A stretch of DNA of 64,000 bases from Desulfogranum mediterraneum DSM 13871 (GTDB taxonomy: Bacteria; Desulfobacterota; Desulfobulbia; Desulfobulbales; Desulfobulbaceae): the NCBI RefSeq assembly GCF_000429965.1, contig NZ_AUCW01000021.1, positions 1 to 64,000 of the forward strand. The letters run 5' to 3'. A program made the translations under genes and the position numbers. The notes under the pieces were generated by a model. That model was not told where the DNA came from, searched no databases, and saw nothing but the letters and a program-made list of their open reading frames with translations. Shown piece by piece: positions 1 to 8,600 of this stretch. How positions within the stretch are numbered: the stretch's first letter is position 1; each line of letters opens with the position of its first letter.

Positions 1-211
1 TAGCCTCATAGTCACTCTTGCCCAGGCAGAGTAACCCAAGATAACTGCGAAGGATGTCAGGATGGGTGATTACGTTCCGATCGTCCCCTATGGTGCGCTT
101 GGTCGCTTTGGCCAGATCACAGTAACGGTTGATGCACAGCCCCACCAGGGCAAGCCCGGAGTGGCTGGTGTAGGCTTCACTGTCAGATTGCTCAAGGATA
201 AATCGTTTCAT
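1..211 (-). mobile_element. IS1380-family transposase, N-terminal part (runs off window)
   Basis: The reading frame starts at an ATG (209-211) with an AGGTG ribosome-binding site just upstream and continues past base 1 without a stop. The first ~70 residues read MKRFILEQSDSE, then TSHSGLALVGLCINRYCDL, then DILRSYLGLLCLGKSDYEA. The 'tshsGLaLvG' opening and the 'LLCxGKSDxEA' block are typical of IS1380-family DDE transposases, recognised from memory rather than by search. The sequence around 351-365 (GGTCCGACCCCC) may be the element's terminal repeat, but the other end lies outside the window, so this is not proved. Integrity of the transposase cannot be judged. Confidence 0.75.
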
Positions 212-365
212 TTTTCACCTGCTAAGTGAGTTTTTAGGACAGGTGAACACTTTAATATTATTCTTTGATAATCAACATGTTAATTGCACGGTCATGTGAT
301 ATTTGTTGGTCGTTTGTCACGGATTAAGGATAACTACATTTACTTAGCTTGGTCCGACCCCCTTT

Positions 366-389
366 CGAGAAATTTTTCGAGAAATTTTT
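366..389. repeat. Two perfect tandem 12-bp repeats next to the IS end
   Basis: CGAGAAATTTTT occurs twice in direct succession, immediately after the GGTCCGACCCCC stretch that may be the IS1380 terminus. It could be part of the element's subterminal region or of its insertion site. No function can be assigned. Confidence 0.5.
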
Positions 390-471
390 GGCTGGTTTTA
401 AGACCGCTGATTACATAGGGGAGCTTATGTCAAAGTTCAAATGAGATCGAAATTCAGTTAGAGATCATAAT

Positions 472-708
472 TCATTTTTTCAGTTGATCGCCTGAATTGT
501 CCACCTCCCTGTTTTCTTGTGGTCCTTTGTATTCCACAGCATCTTCAGCGGCTTTATCTCCTGAGTATAAAATGATCATAAATGAAATTATGATAGGCAC
601 AACAGAACACAGGAAAGCTATCAATAGTCTGGTTTTAAGTGTCGCCTTAAATGCAAGAAAAAAAGCAACCACACCAACGACTAGAAAAGTAAGGCATAGT
701 TTAATCAT
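472..708 (-). CDS. Small two-TM membrane protein, candidate immunity gene for the RHS protein
   Basis: This 78-residue protein has two hydrophobic segments (about residues 3-20 and 28-47) followed by a charged, hydrophilic tail rich in E, D, N and K. Its ATG overlaps the TGA of the upstream RHS gene by four bases (ATGA), so translation is probably coupled. A gene directly after a toxin-tipped RHS protein is where a cognate immunity protein is expected. A membrane-anchored immunity protein would fit a toxin acting in the periplasm or at the membrane. I recognise no family, so the immunity role is inferred only from position, size and topology. Confidence 0.6.
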   Translation of the reverse strand: MIKLCLTFLVVGVVAFFLAFKATLKTRLLIAFLCSVVPIIISFMIILYSGDKAAEDAVEYKGPQENREVDNSGDQLKK

Positions 709-3700
709 TTATTCATCTCGCTACAGCTAGGATTACATCGTTGCACAATAGCAGGGTCTTTAATTAGTTTTCGGTACATCTTTCTGACTTCATCTGCCCA
801 GTCTTGACAGTTATATTTGTATTTTGAATTTCGCTCCCAGAGGAGTTTGTACCTACGTTTAGGAACACGGTTTACGGCTTCTCTCATAACACAATCATTC
901 CAACCAGAGTCATGAGAAGGTTCATATCCTTGTGGGTTAGGCTCTGTTTTTACTTTTCCATCATCAAAAAAGCCAACATTGGGATCCTTCTTGCCATCTT
1001 GAAAAAACAATTGTTCATGACCTATCACAGTATTCAGTTGATCATCTCTTTTTCCACCAACGACTCCAAAGATTCCTCCGAGTCCACCTAACGGTCGATT
1101 AGCAAAATATGCAAGCCCTTCTGGATCAATATACGAAATCGGATTCTGATTCGCATATGCATAAAGATTTATCCCCCCATCCAACCCAACAGGATCAGCA
1201 GTAACATACCGTCCACCATCCGGATCATAAAATCTGTGCCAGTTGTAATGGAGTCCGGTCTCGGAATCAAAGTATTGGCCCGGGAACCGAATATTATTGA
1301 CCACCGTCTCCACCTGGACCTGCGCTTTCCCATAGGGATAATAGCCGGCCTGCCAGACAACAGTACCGATCGTATCCACCAAACGCTGCGGTGTCCCCAG
1401 ATGATCATTGATCACATAGTAGAGCCCGGGGCTGTTCTGATACTCCTTGACCGCAATCAGCTCACCGTTGAGATATATATAATCCCGTAGCGCCGTACCG
1501 TCAGCTAAAGATTCACCAATCAGTTGACTGTTGCTGTCATAATGGTAATGGATTGTGGTTGCCCCAACGGTCTTACGGATACGACGATTGTTGGAGTCAT
1601 AACCATAGATTGCCACCACCCCGGTTCCGTCACTGACCTCGATCATCCGATTCAGGCCATCATAGCTAAAGCTAAACACCGAGTCCGAGGTGATATTCCC
1701 GTTGGCATCAAAAGTATAACTTTTATTCACAGTCCCGACCTGGTCACTGAGCTGGTTACTGGTACTGTCGTAGTTCAGGGTCGTGCTTTCGTCGGTAAAG
1801 GTGGGGACCTGGATATTTTCAATGGAACCGACCTGTCCGGCACCGTCACGGGTATAGATATAATCCAAACCACCACTCTGAATCCGGGTCAGGTTGTAGC
1901 GGGCATCATACTCTTTTTCGATTCCGAGAGTTGCGCCGAGGGCCACACTCTTTAAGGGGCCAAAGGGTAGATATTCGGCATCAGCCACTAAGGCGGTCCC
2001 GTTGAGCTGGATATCTGCAATCTGCCCGTCGGTGCCCCTGGTAAAGGTCAGGGGCAATCCCGAAGGATAGGTCATGCCGGTTAACTCGCCGGTGGTGGTT
2101 GACCAGGCATAACTGGTCTGGTAGCTGGCACTGCCAATGGTTCTTGACTCAATAGCAAGACGGCCCATGTCATTATAGGTAAAGGTACGGTTACCCTCCT
2201 GGTCCTGGATGGAGCTTAAACGGCCGATCGCGTTGGTGCCGCTATCATAGCCATAGGTGATGGTCTCAGTACCGATACCCTGGGTTGTCATTCTGCCCAG
2301 GATATCGTAGTCCAGGGACATGGTTTGCGCCTTGGCATCGGTGATGGCAAGGATGTTGCCCGCCGGGTCATAGGTATAGCTGGATAGCCCGGTATCCGGG
2401 GCATCCCGGGTGATCCTGCGGCCAAGATCATCATAGGTGAAAAGGGTCACCTGATTATCGGAATCAGTGACCTCGATGATGTTGTCATTGGCATCATAGC
2501 TGTACTGGGCCGTGGTATCACCGGCCTCGGTAATAGAGAGTAATCGTTTCAGGGCATCATAGGCATACTCGGTCTCGTTGCCGTTCCCATTTACGGTCTT
2601 GACCAGGTTGCCGACAAGATCATAGTGTGAGGTTTCTTCATAGCCCTGCGGCAACTCCACCTTATTCATCCGTCCGGCATCATCAAACCCATAGTCTGCA
2701 TACCAGGTCAGGGTATCGGTGGAATCATTTATTTGTTGGCCAATTTGACGACCCTCGCTGTCATAAGTAAAGGTAATGGTATTGCCCTGGTCATCGGCCA
2801 GAGATTCGATCTGTCCGGCAGCAGTATAGGTATAGGTGATGACTCGGGCGTCAGGCAGGGTGATGGTGAGGAGCTTACCGGTATTGTCATAACTGTAGCC
2901 GGTGGTCAGGCCTGCACTGGTGCTGGTGCTTAACCTGCCGTTGCCATCATAACTGCGGGTCGTGACCAGGCCGTTGGTATCAGTAATCGTCTCTGCCTGG
3001 CCAAACAGGTTGTAATCCGCATAAGTTGTGGTATGGCCAAGTGCATTGACAACCGTGTGCAACTGGGCCCGGTCATTTCCCTGGGCGGCATCGTTGGGAT
3101 AATAGGTAAAGGTGGTGCTGTCGTTGACATCGGTGCGCGGCCCATCTATGGAGAGGATTTGTCCATAGCTGTTATAGGTATACGCGGTGGTTGCCGAGAT
3201 GGCGGTTGTATCCACATAGCCGCTTTGGGTCTGGCTGATGAGGTTGCCGTTGTTGTCATAGCTGAACGTGGTAACCGCGGATTCTCCAGGGTTGGCAATG
3301 GAAGGAACTGTGATGGTGGCAACCCGGTTCTCCGGGGTATAAGTCTTGCTGGTGACCTGTTCGAGCTCGGTACCGGTGGCCTCGGTGATGGTGGTCCGGT
3401 TGCCCTGCTCATCATAGGTGTAGGTGGTCACGGTGTCGTTCTCATCCGTGGCAGTGAGGACCTGGAGCCGTTCGTTATAGAGATATTTGGTGGAGCCGTC
3501 GGAGCCGCAGGAGGAACAGCCCGGGCCGGTGAACGAGTCAATGGCCACCACACCGTGCGAGACATCGAGGTTATAGCTGGTGGTGACGCCGAGACTGTTG
3601 GTGACCCGGCGCATATAGGTGGCCGGATACTCGATGGTCACCGCCTGGCTGCCATCGGCCTTAGCCGAACTGATAACCCGGTCGCTGGAGTCATAAGCCA

Positions 3701-4514
3701 CGGTGAGTACCCGGTTGTTTTCCTCATCAATGACCCCGGTAAGGTTATGGATATCATTGGGATCATCATAGATATAATCAATGGAGGTACCATCGGGTTT
3801 GGTGATTGTTTCCAGGTTGTTATTGGTATCATAGGTATAGCTGACAGTGCCAAGGGCCGAGGTTGCCGAGGCTAAGAGATTATTGGCATAGGTAAAGGAG
3901 ATGGTACGACCAAAGCTGTTGGCAATGGAGGTAAGATCGGTGCCATTATAGGTATAGGTAAGGCTGTTACCGTTACGATCGGTTCTGGAGAGCAGGTTGC
4001 CGCTGGTATCGTAGAGCTTGACGGTCCCGCTTGGTTCGGTGAGTTGATAACCACCAGTCACCGTGGTGATGACCCGTTTACTGCCGATCTCATTGATCCA
4101 TTGCCCGGACCCGTTATCCTTAAAGTGGACGACTCGTCCCCCGGCCTGGATGAGTTTTATGGTTGTGGTGGTAATATCCAGGCGCTCGGTCAGGTTGGTG
4201 CTCCAGCCATAGCCCATCACTGTTGTCTCGTCACTTTGACTGTTATAGGTTCGCTGAAACGAGAGCGATTGTCCGGGACAGGGCAACCGAACATCGGTGA
4301 CAGAGAGATACTTATTGCCGGTACCGAAGTTAATCTGGTGGCTGGTGATGTAGGGTTGGGTCGAGGCCTGGGCCAGATCGGAGGTAGAGGCCAGCGCCAG
4401 TGCGGAACAAAGGCTGAAAGCGAGTACCCGTAGGCCGGTCGTAGAGGATGAAATCATGTTGGCAACCATCGTTTTTATAATATGTTTCATGACTTTTGGT
4501 TGGTCTTTATTCAT
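705..4514 (-). CDS. Secreted RHS/YD-repeat protein with papain-like C-terminal tip
   Basis: This protein of about 1269 residues begins with a signal peptide (basic start, long hydrophobic stretch, cleavage near QAS). Most of it is tandem YD repeats such as TYTYNGTDL and FTYDDLGRR. The usual RHS core end follows (GRYVTADPVGLDGGINLYAYANQNP, then YIDPEGL). The last ~135 residues after DPEGL are unlike the repeats and form the variable tip. They contain GHEQLFF (His near 1166) and, later, YNCQDW (Cys near 1236). That His-then-Cys order resembles circularly permuted NlpC/P60 or LRAT-like papain folds; this is inference. The ATG at 4514 was chosen because it overlaps the stop of the upstream gene (TAATG). 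Upstream in-frame codons would lie inside that gene. The next gene downstream is the likely immunity partner. Confidence 0.85.
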   Translation of the reverse strand: MNKDQPKVMKHIIKTMVANMISSSTTGLRVLAFSLCSALALASTSDLAQASTQPYITSHQINFGTGNKYLSVTDVRLPCPGQSLSFQRTYNSQSDETTVMGYGWSTNLTERLDITTTTIKLIQAGGRVVHFKDNGSGQWINEIGSKRVITTVTGGYQLTEPSGTVKLYDTSGNLLSRTDRNGNSLTYTYNGTDLTSIANSFGRTISFTYANNLLASATSALGTVSYTYDTNNNLETITKPDGTSIDYIYDDPNDIHNLTGVIDEENNRVLTVAYDSSDRVISSAKADGSQAVTIEYPATYMRRVTNSLGVTTSYNLDVSHGVVAIDSFTGPGCSSCGSDGSTKYLYNERLQVLTATDENDTVTTYTYDEQGNRTTITEATGTELEQVTSKTYTPENRVATITVPSIANPGESAVTTFSYDNNGNLISQTQSGYVDTTAISATTAYTYNSYGQILSIDGPRTDVNDSTTFTYYPNDAAQGNDRAQLHTVVNALGHTTTYADYNLFGQAETITDTNGLVTTRSYDGNGRLSTSTSAGLTTGYSYDNTGKLLTITLPDARVITYTYTAAGQIESLADDQGNTITFTYDSEGRQIGQQINDSTDTLTWYADYGFDDAGRMNKVELPQGYEETSHYDLVGNLVKTVNGNGNETEYAYDALKRLLSITEAGDTTAQYSYDANDNIIEVTDSDNQVTLFTYDDLGRRITRDAPDTGLSSYTYDPAGNILAITDAKAQTMSLDYDILGRMTTQGIGTETITYGYDSGTNAIGRLSSIQDQEGNRTFTYNDMGRLAIESRTIGSASYQTSYAWSTTTGELTGMTYPSGLPLTFTRGTDGQIADIQLNGTALVADAEYLPFGPLKSVALGATLGIEKEYDARYNLTRIQSGGLDYIYTRDGAGQVGSIENIQVPTFTDESTTLNYDSTSNQLSDQVGTVNKSYTFDANGNITSDSVFSFSYDGLNRMIEVSDGTGVVAIYGYDSNNRRIRKTVGATTIHYHYDSNSQLIGESLADGTALRDYIYLNGELIAVKEYQNSPGLYYVINDHLGTPQRLVDTIGTVVWQAGYYPYGKAQVQVETVVNNIRFPGQYFDSETGLHYNWHRFYDPDGGRYVTADPVGLDGGINLYAYANQNPISYIDPEGLAYFANRPLGGLGGIFGVVGGKRDDQLNTVIGHEQLFFQDGKKDPNVGFFDDGKVKTEPNPQGYEPSHDSGWNDCVMREAVNRVPKRRYKLLWERNSKYKYNCQDWADEVRKMYRKLIKDPAIVQRCNPSCSEMNK

Positions 4515-4918
4515 TAAAAATTGATAGGGCAAAAAGGCGGACCTAGGTTTTCAGGTTCATTCTTCGGCACCCACCATTGTTCCCCGCATCGCCTATACAG
4601 AGGGGCATAATATGTACCAAAACCACAAGACACTTCATGGGATCCTGTTGTTCCAGTACAATCTACTGGTGGCGTACCGCAAAAATCACAAGTAGTGTTC
4701 TCGCAATCTTTATTGAGAAAATTTTTTATATAATCTTCACACCAAGTTGGAACTGTTACGTTAATGCATTGAGGAATATAGCTATAAAAATAGGTCCCAT
4801 CAGTACAAAAAGCAGGATTGCAATTCCCCCATTTGCACACGTATTCAGCAATTACATGATTTGTTGCCATGAGGAGAAGTACCACAGTCGCCAGAACGAT
4901 TCTCTTAAACACTATCAT
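4514..4918 (-). CDS. Small Cys-rich secreted protein, intact cassette copy
   Basis: This 134-residue protein has a signal peptide (FKRIVLATVVLLLMATNHVIA) and a mature part with about 13 cysteines, several as C-x-x-C or C-x4-C, suggesting a disulphide-bonded secreted protein. It ends in LGPPFCPINF. The start at 4918 has AAGGA seven bases upstream. That ribosome-binding site lies inside a remnant of the beta-helix gene's 3' end. The stop overlaps the RHS start (TAATG). The last residues, and the DNA running into the RHS start, are repeated at the end of the broken small gene at 5066-5662, but the bodies of the two proteins are not similar by eye. The family is unknown to me. It could be a secreted partner, chaperone or adaptor of the RHS or beta-helix protein. 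Confidence 0.7.
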   Translation of the reverse strand: MIVFKRIVLATVVLLLMATNHVIAEYVCKWGNCNPAFCTDGTYFYSYIPQCINVTVPTWCEDYIKNFLNKDCENTTCDFCGTPPVDCTGTTGSHEVSCGFGTYYAPLYRRCGEQWWVPKNEPENLGPPFCPINF

Positions 4919-5055
4919 TGTTGCCATCCTTATCCGAATCAATATCCAAGATATTGATCAACCCATCACTATCCGGATCACTATTCCAGTCATCACCCCA
5001 ATAATTCAACTCAGCACCACCCTCGATACCGTCGCCGTCGCTGTAACGGTAGTAG
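4919..5055 (-). pseudogene. Remnant of the beta-helix gene's 3' end (duplicated Ca-binding repeat tail)
   Basis: About 130 bases match the 3' end of the beta-helix gene at 5690-5830 at roughly nine bases in ten by eye. Read on the minus strand it encodes SDGDGIEGGAELNYWGDDW, then DPDSDGLINILDIDSDKDG, ending NNDSV and a stop that overlaps the start of the small gene at 4918. The full-length gene has SDGDGIEDGAELNYWGDDW, DPDSDGLINLLDIDSDNDG, NNDAVN at the same place. There is no start of its own, so it is a fragment. Its upstream side joins directly onto a 40-bp copy of the sequence around the RHS start. Confidence 0.8.
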
Positions 5056-5095
5056 TCTTTATTTATTAAAAATTGATTGGGCAAAAAGGCGGGCC
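5056..5095 (-). repeat. 40-bp copy of the small-gene end / RHS start junction
   Basis: These 40 bases match 4505-4544 with three differences. The original encodes GPPFCPINF, the TAATG junction, and the first RHS codons (MNKD). In this copy the coding part (NQGPPFCPINF and TAA) is kept in frame with the broken small gene, but the RHS start codon is ATA instead of ATG. The RHS sequence stops after about 20 bases and switches to the beta-helix tail remnant. Confidence 0.8.
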
Positions 5096-5662
5096 TTGAT
5101 TCACAGTTTTTTCTTGTTTTGTGTTTGTGTTACACTGCCGCTAAAAATATCCTGTTAAATTAGAACAATACCTCAGGTGTTGTACCGATAAGGACCCGTC
5201 TCGGTTCGTACAAGTTCTTGTGATTAGATCTTCTGCTCCTTTAAGCTTACACGTCTCATCTCCAGGAGATAATAGAGCATGTACCGTTGTATAGGCTTCT
5301 TCGTATCCGGGAATACAATTACCCGAAGCAAGATGACAATCTCCTAGTACCGACGAAGATCAGCCAATTGCTGACATAGTTTGCATAATTTTATATTTAC
5401 CTGAAATTGAGAATACACTGTTAACGAGTTGATCCGTAGGCCAATGGCTAGTGACATCATGGGACTTTTTAAAGGGGCATGTTGTTGGGGTAGGTAAACG
5501 GTACCATTTACCTTCAGTAAAATCACCAACGGTACAATCTGGGGTTTCAGCAGAAGCAACCTGAACGGCAGCAATACACACAACCAACAGAAAGAGAACC
5601 AGTGTCCTCAGCAAATTAAAAGAACTCATAGCTACCGCCGCAAGTCGTCCCTGCCCTATCAT
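5066..5662 (-). pseudogene. Small secreted-protein gene interrupted by two in-frame stops
   Basis: Translation from the ATG at 5662, 11 bases after the beta-helix stop, gives a signal peptide (LLRTLVLFLLVVCIAAVQVASA) and continues to a TGA at 5362-5360 (protein ending MQTMSAIG). The same frame goes on for about 72 codons (SSSVLGDCHLASGNCIPGYE, later TCKLKGAEDLITRTC) to a TAG at 5143-5141. It then reads RQCNTNTKQEKTVNQGPPFCPINF and ends in TAA. The final residues equal the C terminus of the intact neighbour at 4514-4918, so the frame was probably one protein of about 198 residues. TGA in place of a Trp codon (TGG) is the simplest first lesion. The first, shorter frame (5360-5662) could still be expressed as a truncated secreted protein. 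Confidence 0.7.
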
Positions 5663-5672
5663 TTTCTTGTTA

Positions 5673-8600
5673 TCAATTAACCGCATCATTATTGCCATCA
5701 TTATCCGAATCAATATCCAAGAGATTAATCAACCCATCGCTATCCGGATCACTATTCCAATCATCACCCCAGTAGTTCAACTCAGCGCCATCCTCGATAC
5801 CGTCGCCGTCACTGTCGCTGTAGTAGGGATGGGTGCCATAGGTGTTGATTTCATCGTTATCGGTTATATCATCACCATCGGAGTCCAACCCTGCCGGGAT
5901 GGAACCATGGGTTTTAATGTCATCAACCCGACCGTTGCCGCTGACATAAAACCCGAGCAGCGCATTGATGTTGTTTGTTGGTTGCGCCTCCTTGAGGTCA
6001 TATTCAAGATCGATAATATAGGTGCCCCAGGTGCCATCCTTACTCTCAGTGCCAAGGCCATGGAAAATATCCGTGCCAGCCCCCAAGGCATCAGTGTTAG
6101 CCGGGGTGTAGGAAAGGAAACGCAGACCGGCATCACTCTGCACAGCAACGGAGAGCACAAAGTCCTCACTGAACTTCATCGACCACTCGAACACATGATG
6201 AGCGGCATTGTTCCACCAGGAGCTGTCTGCCTCCACCAGGCGATGGCCGTTGAGCAGCCCGTCCCCATAGATTTCAATGACCCGGTCGCCCTTCTCAGCA
6301 TCATACACATTGGTGACATAGGAGCCTGTGGGATCATCGTCATAGACCTCCCACCCTATTGTGGTTCCGTCCTCGCTGTCTTCATAGACAACGGTTGCAG
6401 GTAATGAGGTTGATGATCCCTGGTTACTGCCCTGGGCAACCTCTACCCCATCGAGGATGGAGTCATCGTCAGCATCGGGATCAAGCAGATTAATGATCCC
6501 GTCATTATCCACATCACCATTCCAGGCAGCACCCCAATAGGCGTACTCAGCACCATCGGCAAGTCCATCGCCGTCAGTGTCTGTCAGAGTGGGGTCAGTG
6601 CCGTAGGTTGTCTCTTCTGCATCGTACAGCCCGTCACCATCGGTATCCACCAACGCAAAGCCGGACCAGGGCGAGTAGTTCACGTAATTACTCACACAAC
6701 TGCCCTCACCGGTGGGATTATACAAACCGCCGGAGGCTGTATCGTCGGAGTTATCAAGGGGACCGGTGGCATGCCCCCACCAGTTGTTTTGCGCGGAAAC
6801 AGTAATGGACGCGGTTGTATTCCTGACCCCGCAATTCCCGTTGCCAACAAAGGAGTTATAGGTAAGTACCGGGGATGCCCCCTGGGAGGCCAATACCCCG
6901 GCATAGGAGTTGTTACTCAAGGTGGAGTATTTGATTGTCGGGGAACTGCCATAGGCATAGACGGCGCCATAGTTGCCCGCGCCTCCATATTCCACCGTGG
7001 CATGCTCAATGCGGCTGCTGTCAAGCGCGGTGGTATAGAACAGGATGCCGTACCAGTTGCCCGGGGCCTGCGTTTCCAACCCTGAGGTAAAGAGGAGGGG
7101 AGCACTCGCCGTACCCACAGCACTCAACGCTCCGGGATCCCCGGAGGTCCAGCCGACAATCAGCTTGATGTATCGGGCAAAACGGAGTTCGATGCCGGGT
7201 TCCAGGGTAAGGGTGGTCACCCCATCATCACCGGCAGTCCCTTTCACGGTGATATTACCGAGGATGGAAAGCGGTAACGCGGAAGTCCAGGTGGCATCAT
7301 CGCTGACAGTATCAGCGACCACTTCAACCACACTGGTCGTATCGGTATTGGTAAAGGTGTTGCCCGTCAATAACCGACCCACAGCATTGGCCGGTACTTT
7401 CACTGCCCGTTGTTCCGTATAATCAAAGGTGTTTCCGTCAATGACATTGATGCCGTTAACCGGGGCCGACAACCCGCCGTGCACGGTATTGCCGCTTGCA
7501 CTCACCTGGCCATTGGTAACCAGAATACCGTAAGAGCCGTTATCTTGGATGGTATTGTTGACAAGCACCGGCGCCCCGGCAACATTGACCAGGACGCCGC
7601 AATACGAATTATTTACAATGCGGCTGTTGCGTATGGTGGGTGCGGAACCATAGGTATAGACACCACCCCAGTTGCCGGCCCCTCCATATTCCACGGTGGC
7701 AAAATCCAACAGGCTTGTTGCTGCTGCAGTGGGATAAAAGAGCACCCCATACCAGTATCCAGGGGTGGGATCCGCTTGATCAGCGGTAAAACGAACGTGA
7801 TTCTCCTCGCTCCCCAGGGCCCGTACTGCTCCTGGATCCCCGGAGGTCCCACCAACAACCAGCTTGGTGTATCGGGCAAAGCGGAGTTCGGTTCCTGGTT
7901 CCAAGGTAAGGGTGGTCACCCCGTCGGTGCCGTCAGTCCCCTTCACGGTGATATTACCGAGAAGTTTGAGCGGGATCGTCCCCTTCCAGGTGGCATCATG
8001 ACTCACCGTTCCGGAGAGCACTTCCACATAACTCTCAGACGTTACTCCGGCAAAACTGTTGCCCGAGAAAAGCCCACCAACGGCATCCGCGGTCACCCGT
8101 AAAGGATGGGTATCGTCATAGTTGATCGTATTGTCACTGACCGTCCCGGTCTCGCCGGTGGGTAGATAGATACCATTGGAAATGGCGTTGTTCTGAATAA
8201 TAGGATTGCCGGAAGAAACATAAATCCCATAGCTGTCATTGTCGTATATGATGCTGTTGGTAACCGTTGGCGATCCATTATATACAGAGAGTCCGTACGA
8301 TTGATTGAGGCGTAAGGTGCAGTGATCAAGAGTGGGCGATGCACTATAGGTATACACCGCGCCGTAGCCTGTATACCCTCCATATTCAACAATAACGTAC
8401 TGGAGGAGACTTGTATCCGCAGCTGTTGTGTTAAAGGTTATCCCATACCAGTCGCCTTTGGCCGGGGTCGCCTGGCCCGAGGTGAACAGGATCGGATTTT
8501 CACTGGTACCCAGGGCCTTGATCTCTGCCGGATCGCCGCTTGCCGCCCCAATGATAAATTTGGAATAGCGTGCCATCCTGATGGTTACCCCGGGGTTAAG

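Noticed and set aside
3033-3875. 280-codon plus-strand open frame inside the RHS gene
   Set aside because: Ile/Gly/Asp-rich product arising from the antisense of YD repeats.
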